This document shows positions 32,965 to 41,939 of a DNA stretch of 64,000 nt, one piece after another; within the stretch, counting starts at the first letter, position 1, and every line of letters begins with the position of its first letter. The stretch comes from CAZWLY01 sp964634465. Its GTDB lineage: Bacteria > Desulfobacterota > Desulfarculia > G963662305. Below the pieces are notes generated by a model. It searched no databases and had not been told where the DNA came from. It saw only the letters and a program-made list of their open reading frames with translations. The stretch lies in contig CAZWLY010000001.1 of NCBI GenBank assembly GCA_964634465.1, forward strand, positions 407,118 through 471,117, in the 5' to 3' direction. Position numbers and translations under genes: made by a program.

Positions 32965-33609
32965 ATGGCGATAAAAGACAGTCTGGTTCCGGAATTGATT
33001 CAGCGGGTCGGGCCTGAGGCGGCGGCCAGTCTGCAGGGGGCGACGATCGGCGTCGCCGGCCTGGGCGGTCTGGGCTCTTTGGCCGCGCTGACCCTGGCCC
33101 GCTCCAGCGTCGGGAGGCTGATTCTGGCCGATTTCGACCGGGTCGAGGCGGTCAACCTCCACCGCCAGCACTACCGCCTGAGCGACGTCGGGCGGCTCAA
33201 GACCGAGGCCCTGGCCGAGCAGATCGAGACCATCAACCCCGACGTCGAGGTCGAAACCCATTCGGTCGCCCTGACCCCGGAGAACATCCCCCGGATTTTC
33301 GGGCCGTGTAAGGTGGTCCTGGAATGCTTTGACAAGGCCGAGGCCAAGACCATGATCCTGACCACCATGGCCGAGAAGATGCCCGACGCCTTTCTTGTCG
33401 GCGCCTCTGGCCTGGCCGGCTGGGGCCGCAACGAAAAAATCAGGACGATCAAACTCTCCGACCGGATATTTATCGTCGGCGATCTCATCTCCGCCTCCTC
33501 CGATTACCCGCTCTACGCGCCTCGGGTGGGGGTGGTGGCCTGCATGCAGGCCAACCTGGCCCTGTCGATCATCCTGGGCGACGACTTGAGCTCGCTCGGC
33601 GGTCGATGA
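32965..33609 (+). CDS. ThiF-family E1-like adenylyltransferase (short form)
   Basis: 214 residues. The nucleotide-binding motif GVAGLGGLGSLAALTLARS is near 28-45, followed by LADFDRVEAVNLHRQHY, as in ThiF/MoeB. The paired CxxC zinc ligands of MoeB-type enzymes are absent, matching the short ThiF family 2 proteins of anaerobes. It would adenylate the C-terminal Gly-Gly of a sulfur-carrier protein (ThiS-like) for thiamine or another sulfur pathway. No carrier gene is adjacent. Translationally adjacent to ade. Confidence 0.82.
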   Translation: MAIKDSLVPELIQRVGPEAAASLQGATIGVAGLGGLGSLAALTLARSSVGRLILADFDRVEAVNLHRQHYRLSDVGRLKTEALAEQIETINPDVEVETHSVALTPENIPRIFGPCKVVLECFDKAEAKTMILTTMAEKMPDAFLVGASGLAGWGRNEKIRTIKLSDRIFIVGDLISASSDYPLYAPRVGVVACMQANLALSIILGDDLSSLGGR

Positions 33610-33708
33610 GCGCCCGGGGTTCGACCAAAGAGCCTGTGGCGGGTTTTACGGGACCGATTTATCGGTGTAGACTGTTACCGGCCCGGTCGCCGGCGCGGCC
33701 GGCCGAGG

Positions 33709-35721
33709 ATGAGACCCACGTGGATAACGGGCCCAGGCGGCCCGATGGAGGTTGAGTTGCCCCAGGTCACATTTCTTCCCTCCAACGTCAGCGTCGAAGT
33801 CGAAACGGGAGAAGTTCTGCTCCGGGCGGCCATGCTGGCCGGCGTCCACATCAACGCCTCTTGCGGCGGCCAGGGCGCCTGCGGCAAGTGCCGGGTGCTG
33901 GTCGAATCAGGCGTTCTCGAGGACGGCGTCAGCGAGCGCCTCAGCGAAGAGGACCGGCAGGCCGGCTACCGACTGGCCTGCAAAGCCCTGGTCACCGAGG
34001 ACGTGGCCATCCGGATCCCCATCGAGTCTCAGCTCGACTCCAAGCTCCTCGACCTGGCCCCGCCGGGCCGGGGGGTGGCCTTCCAGTTGCCGGACAAGGA
34101 CGCCGACTGGCTCAAGGAGCACGATCTCTTCGCGCCGCCCTTCGAGCTCAGGTACCTGGAGATCGATCCGCCCGACGCCGCCAACAACGAAAACGATCTC
34201 AAGCGCCTGCTCAGAAATCTCAAGGACGCCCACGGCGAGGGCGGGCTCCAGGTCGATATCGAGTTCATCCGCAAGCTGCCCGACGTGATTCGGGAGGACG
34301 ACTTCAAGGTCACCATCACCATGGCCCGGCCGGTCAAGGAGGAGCGGCAGACCACCCTGACCAACGTCCAGCCCGGCGATAGGACCAGGGAAAACTACGC
34401 CCTGGCCATCGACATCGGCACCACCACCGTCTACGGCCAGATCCTGGACATGTACACCGGCCAGGTGCTGGCCCAGCAGGGCAAGTACAACGGTCAGATC
34501 TCCTACGGCGAGGACGTCATCACCCGGATCATGTACGCCGTCAAACCGGGCGGTTTGGAGAAGATGCAACAGGTGGTCGTCGAGACGATCAACGAGATCA
34601 TCGCCCGGCTGGCCAAAAAGACGGGCGTCAACGTCGATGACATCTCCTACATGACCGTGGCCGGCAACACGACCATGACCCAGCTCTTTCTGGCCGTCCA
34701 GCCCAAGTACATCCGCCTGTCGCCCTACACCCCGGCCACCTGCTGCTACCCGCTGGTCAAGGCGGTCGATCTGGGCCTGGACGTGGGCCGGCACGTGCCG
34801 GTGCTGGTCTTCCCGGCTTTGGCCTCCTACGTCGGCGGCGACGTGGTGGCCGGCGTTTTGGGCTCGGGCATGTACCGCGAGGAGGAATTGACCCTTTTCA
34901 TCGACCTGGGCACCAACGGCGAGATCGTGGTCGGCAACAAGGACTGGCTGGCCTGCGCCGCCTGTTCGGCTGGTCCGGCCTTCGAGGGCGGCGGCATCGA
35001 GCACGGCATGCGGGCGACCAAGGGGGCGATCGAGGACTTCTCCCTGAACCCGATCACCTACGAGCCGATGATAACCACCGTCGGCATGGCCAAGCCGAGA
35101 GGCATCTGCGGCTCGGGCCTGATCAACATCGTGGCCGCGCTCTTCGAGGCCGGGCTGATCGACGGCCGGGGCAAGTTCAGGACCGACCTGCCGACGGATC
35201 GCATCCGCGAGAGCGAGAACGGCCCGGAGTATCTTCTGGCCGAGGCCGAGGCGACCGACATCGGCCGGGACATCACCTTGAACGAGATCGACATCGACAA
35301 CCTGATGCGGGCCAAGGGGGCGATGTACGCCGGTTACGTCACCCTGCTGGAAGGCGTCGGTCTGTCGGTGGAGATGCTGGACCGGGTGATTCTGGCCGGC
35401 GGTTTCGGCCGCTATGTCAACATTGAGAAGGCGATCACCATCGGGCTTCTGCCCGAGCTTCCGCTTTCCAAGTTCAGCTACGTCGGCAACGGCTCGCTGC
35501 TGGGGGCGAGGATGGTAGCCCTGTCCAACAAGCTTCGCAGCGACGTCTGGCACATCGTGAACAATACGACCAACTTCGAGCTGTCCGAGGTGCCGAGCTA
35601 CATGGACTACTACATGAGCGCCCTCTTTTTGCCCCACACCGAGCAGCAGTACTTCCCCGACGTCACCCGGAGGGTCGGCGAACTTCAAAAGGCCCTGGGG
35701 CGAGGCGCCGGCGCCGCCTAG
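33709..35721 (+). CDS. Corrinoid-protein reductive activator (RACo-like, 2Fe-2S + ASKHA)
   Basis: About 650-670 residues depending on start; ATG 33709, ATG 33745, or TTG 33758 (preceded by GGAGG) are all possible. The N-terminal ferredoxin domain has CGGQGACGKC plus a fourth Cys in YRLACKAL. A linker follows, then a large ASKHA ATPase domain with ALAIDIGTTTVYGQILDM, GNTTMTQLFL, FIDLGTNGEIVVGN and LAGGFGRYVNI. These proteins use ATP to reduce inactive Co(II) corrinoid proteins back to Co(I) in methyl-transfer pathways. The UroD-like methyltransferase at 56.5 kb is a possible functional partner; no corrinoid protein is in the window. Confidence 0.9.
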   Translation: MRPTWITGPGGPMEVELPQVTFLPSNVSVEVETGEVLLRAAMLAGVHINASCGGQGACGKCRVLVESGVLEDGVSERLSEEDRQAGYRLACKALVTEDVAIRIPIESQLDSKLLDLAPPGRGVAFQLPDKDADWLKEHDLFAPPFELRYLEIDPPDAANNENDLKRLLRNLKDAHGEGGLQVDIEFIRKLPDVIREDDFKVTITMARPVKEERQTTLTNVQPGDRTRENYALAIDIGTTTVYGQILDMYTGQVLAQQGKYNGQISYGEDVITRIMYAVKPGGLEKMQQVVVETINEIIARLAKKTGVNVDDISYMTVAGNTTMTQLFLAVQPKYIRLSPYTPATCCYPLVKAVDLGLDVGRHVPVLVFPALASYVGGDVVAGVLGSGMYREEELTLFIDLGTNGEIVVGNKDWLACAACSAGPAFEGGGIEHGMRATKGAIEDFSLNPITYEPMITTVGMAKPRGICGSGLINIVAALFEAGLIDGRGKFRTDLPTDRIRESENGPEYLLAEAEATDIGRDITLNEIDIDNLMRAKGAMYAGYVTLLEGVGLSVEMLDRVILAGGFGRYVNIEKAITIGLLPELPLSKFSYVGNGSLLGARMVALSNKLRSDVWHIVNNTTNFELSEVPSYMDYYMSALFLPHTEQQYFPDVTRRVGELQKALGRGAGAA

Positions 35722-35783
35722 CCCGATTCGGCCGACGAGTCTGTCGATCGAATCCGGATCGGTCGATCTGCGGAGGTTGAGTG

Positions 35784-36566
35784 ATGGAGACCTTCAAGCA
35801 CTTCTTTCGGATAGTCGATCATCAGACGGTCATCGTCGCCCTTCTGGCCGTGGTCGCCACCTGGGTTTGCGGCCGGTTCGGCTTCGCCGCCGACATGCCG
35901 ACCGGCTTGATCGGGGTGGCCATCGTCTTTCCCATCGTCTTCTCCATCAACGCCGCCTACCGTCGCCGGGAGGAAGCGCTCAAGTATTTCGCCTCGCTCA
36001 AAGCCCACGCCGTTTCCCTTTACTACGCCCATCGGGACTGGCCGCCGGACGCCGAAGCCGCCGGCCGGGGCGAAACGGTCGATCGGGTCAAGGGCCTGAT
36101 CTCGGCCCTGCTGACCGCGATCCAGGACTACTTCACCGCCCGGCCCGAGGCGAGGGTTGAGCGCTGCCGGGCGGTGTATGAAATCTTCTCCCGCTTCTCG
36201 ACCGCCCACGAGGCGCTCCGTCGGACCGGAGTGCCGGCCAACGAGATATCCAGGGCCAACCAGTATCTCAGGGCGATGATGATCGAGTTCGAGCGGCTGA
36301 AGAACATCCTCCTCTACCGCACCCCGCTGTCGCTTCGGGCTTACAGCCGGATCTTTTTGAACTCTTTCCCCATCCTCTTCGGCCCTTACTTCGCCTATCT
36401 GGCCCAGAAGAGCTTCCCCGTGGTGGGCTACGGGGTGGCCGTGCTCTACTCGGTGGTCCTGGTCAGTCTGGACAACATCCAGGAGGATCTGGAGAACCCG
36501 TTCGACATGGTCGGGGCCGACGACGTCAGGCTGGACGCAGCCAAAGACTATCTGAAGTTGATGTAA
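35784..36566 (+). CDS. Bestrophin-like membrane protein
   Basis: 260 residues from ATG 35784 with GGAGG seven bases upstream. Two N-terminal membrane segments (TVIVALLAVVATWVCGRFGF, TGLIGVAIVFPIVFSINAAY), a long charged helical part, then two further segments near 195-225 (FLNSFPILFGPYFAYLAQ, VVGYGVAVLYSVVLVSLD), ending IQEDLENPFDMVGADDVRLD. The DNIQEDLENPF stretch is reminiscent of bestrophin/UPF0187 anion channels. Family assignment is moderate. Confidence 0.6.
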   Translation: METFKHFFRIVDHQTVIVALLAVVATWVCGRFGFAADMPTGLIGVAIVFPIVFSINAAYRRREEALKYFASLKAHAVSLYYAHRDWPPDAEAAGRGETVDRVKGLISALLTAIQDYFTARPEARVERCRAVYEIFSRFSTAHEALRRTGVPANEISRANQYLRAMMIEFERLKNILLYRTPLSLRAYSRIFLNSFPILFGPYFAYLAQKSFPVVGYGVAVLYSVVLVSLDNIQEDLENPFDMVGADDVRLDAAKDYLKLM

Positions 36567-36616
36567 GCGGCTCGTTTGCCAGGCGGGGCCGGCCGCCGCC
36601 GTTGGAAGCGGCGTCC

Positions 36617-37504
36617 CTAGGGCGGGCCGACCGACTCGGAGTCGTCCTCTTCGGGTCGCTCGCCCAGCCAGACGTAGTCGGCGTCGGCGCTCGTCGGGCC
36701 TTCGTCGGGGAACACCCCGGCTTCGGCCGGCAGGACGACCTTGACCGATTTCTGGCCCAGACAGGCCAACTGGCGGGGCAGGGCGGGCTTCCAGGCGTGG
36801 ACGCTGCCGGTCAAGACGACCAGGGTCCGGTTGGGATCGGTGGACAGATAGGCGAGGGCCGTCCGGGCCATGAACCCGTCGCGCAGCGTCTGGGCGGCCA
36901 TGAAATCGTCGAAATTCATCCGGCCGTGGTCGTGGGCCTGGAGTTGGTCGCGAAGCAGGTTCTGGTAGGCCTCGGGCGGCGGGCAGGGCGGTTGGGTCAG
37001 TTCCCTGACCTGTTCCGGACTCAGGACGCTCAGACCGCGCCGGGCCACCGCCCGGGCCAGGTCGGGGTCGATGTTGAGACCGATAAGGGGCAGGCGGCGC
37101 TCTCGGGCGTAGACGAAGATCGGCCGGTATAGCCTCCAGGGCAGGTTCCAGTTTTCGAGATAGAGTTTCTCGAAGGACGCCTCGTCGATCCGGCCGGCGA
37201 CCCAGTGGTCCAGATCGGCCTGGTTTTTCCGCTCGAACATCTCCAGCCCGACGGCCAAGCGCACCCCGGCCGCGGCCAGGCTCTTGATGATCTCAAGTTG
37301 GAGGCGGTGGTGGGCCTGGTTGGTGTGGCTCTCGCCGACGACGATGACCCTGGCCCGGGCGAGTTTGCCGCTCATCCGCTCCAGAGAGATTTCGGCCCCG
37401 TCACCGAGCCTGAGCACCATCTCGTCCGCCCCGGCCACGGCGGTGGTCGAGAGCAACATCAACCACACCGAAACGAGACATTTGAACCGCCGGCCATGAT
37501 TCAC
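36617..37504 (-). CDS. ChaN-like (DUF399) putative haem-binding or iron-related protein
   Basis: About 295 residues from GTG 37504; the frame is open further upstream but the signal peptide (FKCLVSVWLMLLSTTAVAGA) fits this start. Family signatures are RVIVVGESHTNQAHHRLQLE near 50 and VGLEMFERKNQADLDHW, with the C-terminal TLVVLTGSVHAWKPALP. ChaN of Campylobacter binds haem; most homologues are uncharacterised periplasmic or outer-membrane proteins. It converges with the bestrophin-like gene across 50 bp. Confidence 0.82.
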   Translation of the reverse strand: MNHGRRFKCLVSVWLMLLSTTAVAGADEMVLRLGDGAEISLERMSGKLARARVIVVGESHTNQAHHRLQLEIIKSLAAAGVRLAVGLEMFERKNQADLDHWVAGRIDEASFEKLYLENWNLPWRLYRPIFVYARERRLPLIGLNIDPDLARAVARRGLSVLSPEQVRELTQPPCPPPEAYQNLLRDQLQAHDHGRMNFDDFMAAQTLRDGFMARTALAYLSTDPNRTLVVLTGSVHAWKPALPRQLACLGQKSVKVVLPAEAGVFPDEGPTSADADYVWLGERPEEDDSESVGPP

Positions 37505-37952
37505 CGCCGAGAGGCGAAAGTTGAACGTTTTGGCTGGCAAGGGCACTTCACGGTCTGTCGAGGACCATTCTTCGACGGCTTGGCCATGGGTCGCCGGCGA
37601 TCGAGCGGCAGACAATCATCGCCGCCGGCTCCATACGATAGTGACTTGGCCCGACAGGTCCGCGGAACCGAGCCTCGCAGCCAGGGGCTGGAGGCCCCGG
37701 GAGGGCGGCCCATGAAGTCTCCGGGCCAATCGATATCCGCCGCTTCAAACCTCTCTCAAGACAACCTGATTTCTATCTTAGCCCAGATAGGCCTTAAGCC
37801 CAAGCTCGGCTCGCGGCGGGGGTATTTCGAGAGGCGCCCGGCCGGCGTTCGTAATAAATGGCCTCCCGGACCAATAAATATCTAAAAAATGGTTGACAAG
37901 CGAATATAATTAGGCAGAAAATAAAAACACACGAACAATATTCGAGACGGTC
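37505..37952 (+). promoter_or_regulatory. Intergenic region with AT-rich promoter for the lrp-panB operon
   Basis: 448 bp between the ChaN-like gene and the Lrp-type gene. The last 90 bp are strikingly AT-rich. They contain -35 TTGACA (perfect) at 37893-37898 with -10 GAAAAT (4 of 6) at 37917-37922 after an 18-bp spacer, and a free TATAAT at 37905-37910. An A-rich run over 37918-37926 is the kind of sequence Lrp proteins bind, so autoregulation is likely. No gene is seen in the rest. Confidence 0.5.
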
Positions 37953-38438
37953 ATGGACAAAATCGATCTCCGAATCCTGAGTGCGCTCCAGGCGGACGGC
38001 CGCAAAAAGAACGCCGAACTGGCCCGGGAAATCGGCGTCGCTCCGTCAACCATGCTGGAGCGGGTCAAACGGTTGGAGGAGCGGAGGGTGCTTACGGGCT
38101 TTCGGGCGGTGATCGATCCAGAAAGCCTGGGGCTCACCGTTCAAAGCCTGGTCACGGTCACTTTGGACCGCCACAACGCGGATCACATCAGGGACCTGGA
38201 GCAAAACATTCAGAACGTGCCGCACGTTCGGGCCTGCTACCACGTCACCGGCCGGTTCGATTACGTGCTCCACGTGGCCGCCAGGGATTTGAACCACTTG
38301 GGTCGCCTGATCAAAGAGCGGATCGCCTCCATCCCGGGCGTCGGCCGGGTGGAGACCTTTATCGTCCTCTCGGAGATCAAGAGCGACCAGGGTTGGCCCA
38401 TCGAGGTGATCGAACCCGAGGAGGAGTCTGATGGCTAA
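37953..38438 (+). CDS. Lrp/AsnC-family transcriptional regulator
   Basis: 161 residues. N-terminal winged helix-turn-helix (MDKIDLRILSALQADGRKKN, IGVAPSTMLERVKRLEERRV) and C-terminal RAM ligand-binding domain (VRACYHVTGRFDYVLHVAAR, IPGVGRVETFIVLSEIK). Such regulators bind amino acids or their oxo-acids. It overlaps panB by 8 bp, so it is the first gene of an operon with panB, an unknown enzyme and an aminotransferase, and probably senses that pathway's amino acid. Confidence 0.94.
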   Translation: MDKIDLRILSALQADGRKKNAELAREIGVAPSTMLERVKRLEERRVLTGFRAVIDPESLGLTVQSLVTVTLDRHNADHIRDLEQNIQNVPHVRACYHVTGRFDYVLHVAARDLNHLGRLIKERIASIPGVGRVETFIVLSEIKSDQGWPIEVIEPEEESDG

Positions 38439-39276
38439 GAAGAAGATGATCCACGATTTCTACCGCATGAAACAGGCCGGGGAGAAGATCACCTTCCTGA
38501 CCGCCTACGATTATCCGACCGCTCAGTTCGCCGAGGCGGCCGGGTTGGACATGCTGCTGGTCGGCGACTCTCTGGGCATGTGCGTCTACGGTTACAACGG
38601 CACCGTGCCGGTGACCATGGATCAGATGATCTATCACGCCGAGGCGGTCCGCCGGGGCGCGCCCAACACCTTTGTCATCGGCGACATGCCGTTCATGTCC
38701 TACCAGTCCTCCTTGGAGAAGGCGGTCGAGAACGCCGGCCGGTTTCTGAAAGAGGCCGACTGCGACGCCATCAAGCTTGAGGGCGGCGTCAGGATCGCCT
38801 CCCAGATCAGGGCCATCGTCGAGGCCGGCATCGTGGTCATGGGCCACATCGGCCTGACTCCGCAGAGCTCCGGCCAACTGGGCGGCCACAAGGCCCAGGG
38901 GCGGACCGCCGAGTCGGCCAAGCTGGTGGTCGAGGACGCCCTGGCCGTGCAAGAGGCCGGGGCCCAGATGATTCTCCTGGAGGCGGTGCCGCCGGAGGTT
39001 GGCGGCTACATCGCCAAGAAATTGACCATCCCGGTGCTGTCCATCGGGGCCGGACCCGACTGTGACGGCCAGCTCCTGATCGTCTCCGACATGATCGGCC
39101 AGTTCCAGGCCTTCACCCCCAAGTTCGTCAAGAAGTACTGCAACGTGGCCGAGGTGATCGTAAGCGGGATGAAGGAGTACGTGGCCGAGGTCAGGGAGGG
39201 CAAGTTCCCGACCATGGAACACTGCTACACCATGCTCCCCGGCGAGCAGGAGAAGTTTGTCAAGGAAAACGGATAG
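38431..39276 (+). CDS. panB: 3-methyl-2-oxobutanoate hydroxymethyltransferase family enzyme
   Basis: 281 residues. PanB active-site features are present: TAYDYPTAQFAEAAG, GDSLGM (metal Asp), IGDMPFMSY (metal Asp), AIKLEGG (Lys), MGHIGLTPQ and LLEAVPPE (catalytic Glu). PanB adds a hydroxymethyl group from methylene-tetrahydrofolate to 2-oxoisovalerate in pantothenate synthesis. The usual partners panC and panD are absent; instead it sits with an Lrp regulator, an unknown enzyme and an aminotransferase, so it may act on a different oxo-acid or in the reverse direction (inference). Confidence 0.92.
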   Translation: MAKKKMIHDFYRMKQAGEKITFLTAYDYPTAQFAEAAGLDMLLVGDSLGMCVYGYNGTVPVTMDQMIYHAEAVRRGAPNTFVIGDMPFMSYQSSLEKAVENAGRFLKEADCDAIKLEGGVRIASQIRAIVEAGIVVMGHIGLTPQSSGQLGGHKAQGRTAESAKLVVEDALAVQEAGAQMILLEAVPPEVGGYIAKKLTIPVLSIGAGPDCDGQLLIVSDMIGQFQAFTPKFVKKYCNVAEVIVSGMKEYVAEVREGKFPTMEHCYTMLPGEQEKFVKENG

Positions 39277-39350
39277 GGCGGCTACTTGGCAGATGGCGCC
39301 CTGTTGAGGCGCGATGTCGGCCGGCGCTTCCAGGCTTAGGAGGAAACGAC

Positions 39351-40613
39351 ATGTCCGTCACCCGCGAGCTGCTGAAGATATCCCAGGACCGCCTGGACCA
39401 GATCAACGATCTGCTCACCGACCCCAACAACGAGGTGGTCGGCCAGTTGCTGGAGGTGGTCGAGCGCTACGGCGGCCCGGAAGAGATCAACCGTAAAGCG
39501 GCCGAGGCCAGGAAACTGGACAACCTCCTGGCTCGACTCAAGGACGCCGGCTCGCCCTATTTGGCCGATCTGGACTGGCTTCAAGAGCAGGCCGACAACG
39601 CCGCCTTTGTCTCCGTGGCCGACTATCGGGCCAAGGTCGCCCCTGGGGTGAGCGAGTTCAACGAGGCCAACGCGGTTACTCTGGAGATCAGCGCCCTCCA
39701 GTACTTCCCCTGGCTCATCAGCCAGGCCAAGCAGGCCATCGCCAACCAGGAGCTGATGCCGGGCCGCTTCATCCGGGTCCGCAACATGGTCGAGCAAACC
39801 AAGGACAACGGCGACATCCTGGCCGTAGCCGCGGCGATGCAGATCATCGGGGCGAGTTACGTCGAGACCCTGGACACCAAAGGCAGCGACGGGTCCAACA
39901 TCCACCTCGGCGGCCCGGAGACCATTACCGGCTACTTCGGCGGCATCGGTCAGCCTAACCACTACCCCATCAAGTGGGTTGACGAGTACCTCCACTACTA
40001 CACCACCTACGGGATCAAGCAGGTGCTGAACATCAATCCGGGGACGGTCTTCGCCGCCTACCTGCTTCACAAACTGGGCGTGGACAACGAGTTCAAGATC
40101 TCGGTCTTCATGGGCAACGACAACCCCTTCGCCATCCTGTGGACGCTCATGGCCGCCCGGCTGTTCGCCAGGGACGACGGCGCCACCTCGCTGGTCGGGT
40201 TCAACCTGTCCAACTCGGCCAACAACGAGACCATTCGCCAGGCGGCCTATCTCCGCCGGGCGCTGGGCTTGGAGAAGGCGGTCCGGTTCGAGCACCACAT
40301 CACCGAGACTTTCAAGTCGATCGTCATCCAGCCCTACAACCGGCGCGACGAACTGGTCGAGATAGCGGCCGAAGTGCCCAACATCGCCGCCAAACACGAG
40401 GGCGGCGATCCCGAGATCGACGAGGCCAGGGAACACCCGTCGGACATCCTCGATTACTTCATGCCCAAGGAGGAGGTCGTCAAGCAGGGCTTGATGGAGG
40501 CGCTGGAGAGGAACTATCTGGACAAGCACGACGCCCTCAATCGGACGGCCGAGGCTCTGACCAAGGCCGGCATCGGCGTCGTCTGCGCCCGGCGCCTCCA
40601 CAAACGACCGTAG
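39351..40613 (+). CDS. Probable enzyme of unknown function in the panB operon
   Basis: 420 residues, soluble, no signal peptide, start ATG 39351 with AGGAGG upstream. The middle and C-terminal part (residues about 100-340) alternates short hydrophobic strands and helices ending in polar loops, such as FIRVRNMVEQTKDNGD, ETLDTKGSDGSN, NINPGTVFAAYLL and SLVGFNLSNSANN. This is compatible with a TIM-barrel-like enzyme. An N-terminal helical region (LDQINDLLTDPNNEVV) precedes it. I do not recognise a named family. Its place between panB and an aminotransferase suggests a step in oxo-acid metabolism. Confidence 0.75.
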   Translation: MSVTRELLKISQDRLDQINDLLTDPNNEVVGQLLEVVERYGGPEEINRKAAEARKLDNLLARLKDAGSPYLADLDWLQEQADNAAFVSVADYRAKVAPGVSEFNEANAVTLEISALQYFPWLISQAKQAIANQELMPGRFIRVRNMVEQTKDNGDILAVAAAMQIIGASYVETLDTKGSDGSNIHLGGPETITGYFGGIGQPNHYPIKWVDEYLHYYTTYGIKQVLNINPGTVFAAYLLHKLGVDNEFKISVFMGNDNPFAILWTLMAARLFARDDGATSLVGFNLSNSANNETIRQAAYLRRALGLEKAVRFEHHITETFKSIVIQPYNRRDELVEIAAEVPNIAAKHEGGDPEIDEAREHPSDILDYFMPKEEVVKQGLMEALERNYLDKHDALNRTAEALTKAGIGVVCARRLHKRP

Positions 40614-40626
40614 GCGGAGGGCGGAA

Positions 40627-41892
40627 ATGCCTGAAGACCGTTTCTCACATCTGTATGCCACCAGAGCCCGGGCGGTTCAGCCGTCGGCCATCAGGGAGAT
40701 CTGTGCCCTGGTCAACCAGCCGGGCATGAGATCCCTGGCCGGCGGCTGGCCGGACCCGGTCATCTTTCCCGGCCGGGAGGTGGCCCGGGTGGTCGCCGAG
40801 CTCATGGCCGAAGAGGCCGACGGGGTCTTGCAATACGGCTCCACCGAAGGCTTGATCGAACTCCGCCGGGAATTGGCCGAAATGGCCCGGGCCGAGGGGG
40901 ACGCCGAGTGTGAGCCGGAGGACATCCTGGTCGTCCACGGCTCGGCCCAGGGCATGGATCTGGCGGCCAGGGTCTTTGTCGAGCCCGGGGACGTGGTCAT
41001 GGTCGGGCTGCCGACCTACTTCGGCGGCAGCGGCGCGATCATCGCCCAGGGCGGCCGAGTGGTCGGCGTGCCGGTCGACGGCGACGGGATGAACACCGAC
41101 CTCTTGGCCGAGGAGTTGGAGCGACTGAAACTGAACGGACAGACCGTCAAGGGCGTCTATGTCATCCCCAACTTTCAAAACCCGACCGGGGCGAGTCTGA
41201 GTCTTGAAAGACGACGACATCTGCTGGCCCTGGCCGAACGATACGATCTGATGATCTTCGAGGACGACCCCTACGGCGAACTGCGCTACGAGGGCCGGCC
41301 GATGCCGTCGTTGAAGGCCCTGGATGAAACCGGGCGGGTGATTCACATCCGCTCGATGTCCAAGACCTTTGCCCCTGGATTGAGGCTGGGCTGGCTGTCG
41401 GGTGACAGCGGAGTGATACGCAAGCTGGCCATAACCAAGCAGTTCGTCGATGTCTGCACCAACTCGCTGGCCCAACACGTGGCCTACCGCTTTCTCACTC
41501 AAGGCTTGTACGCGGCCAGGCTCAAGGTCATCATCGACCATTACCGCCGCAAGCGAGACCTGATGCTGGAGCTGCTCGACCGCCATTTTCCCGATACGGT
41601 TCTTTGGAACCGGCCCCAGGGCGGGTTCTTTGTCTGGGTTCGCCTGCCCGGAGGGATGGACGCCGAGGAGCTCTTGGTCGAGGCGGTGAGACGTAACGTG
41701 GTCTTCGTGGCCGGCCGGTCGTTTTTCGTGGACGGCAGTGGGAAGAACACCTTGCGGTTGTCCTTCGCCCAGGTCGGCCAGGCCGAGATCGAGGCCGCGG
41801 TGAGCGAACTGGGGCGGTTGATCGACAAGCTGAGCCCGATCCGACCGGGCGCCGCCACGATCGTCGAGCCAGCCCTGCCTTCAAGTTTGTAG
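40627..41892 (+). CDS. PLP-dependent aminotransferase (class I/II, 2-aminoadipate/aromatic type)
   Basis: 421 residues. Fold-type I features: GVLQYGSTEGLIELRRELAE, VVHGSAQGMDLAARVF, VIPNFQNPTGASLSLERR (substrate/PLP Asn), IFEDDPYGELRYEG (PLP Asp and Tyr) and the Schiff-base Lys in RSMSKTFAPGLRLGW. The C-terminal FVAGRSFFVDG and NTLRLSFAQ (substrate-carboxylate Arg) are typical of LysN/ARO8-like enzymes. It lies 13 bp after the unknown enzyme and ends the lrp-panB operon; it would interconvert an amino acid with the oxo-acid handled by the other enzymes. Confidence 0.92.
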   Translation: MPEDRFSHLYATRARAVQPSAIREICALVNQPGMRSLAGGWPDPVIFPGREVARVVAELMAEEADGVLQYGSTEGLIELRRELAEMARAEGDAECEPEDILVVHGSAQGMDLAARVFVEPGDVVMVGLPTYFGGSGAIIAQGGRVVGVPVDGDGMNTDLLAEELERLKLNGQTVKGVYVIPNFQNPTGASLSLERRRHLLALAERYDLMIFEDDPYGELRYEGRPMPSLKALDETGRVIHIRSMSKTFAPGLRLGWLSGDSGVIRKLAITKQFVDVCTNSLAQHVAYRFLTQGLYAARLKVIIDHYRRKRDLMLELLDRHFPDTVLWNRPQGGFFVWVRLPGGMDAEELLVEAVRRNVVFVAGRSFFVDGSGKNTLRLSFAQVGQAEIEAAVSELGRLIDKLSPIRPGAATIVEPALPSSL

Positions 41893-41939
41893 ATCGTTTC
41901 TGAGGCGCCGACGGCCGCCTTGCCATCGGGGGGCGCGGC

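Noticed and set aside
36150..36210. A possible frame break in the bestrophin-like gene
   Set aside because: The frame is continuous and the membrane segments on both sides are in the same frame.
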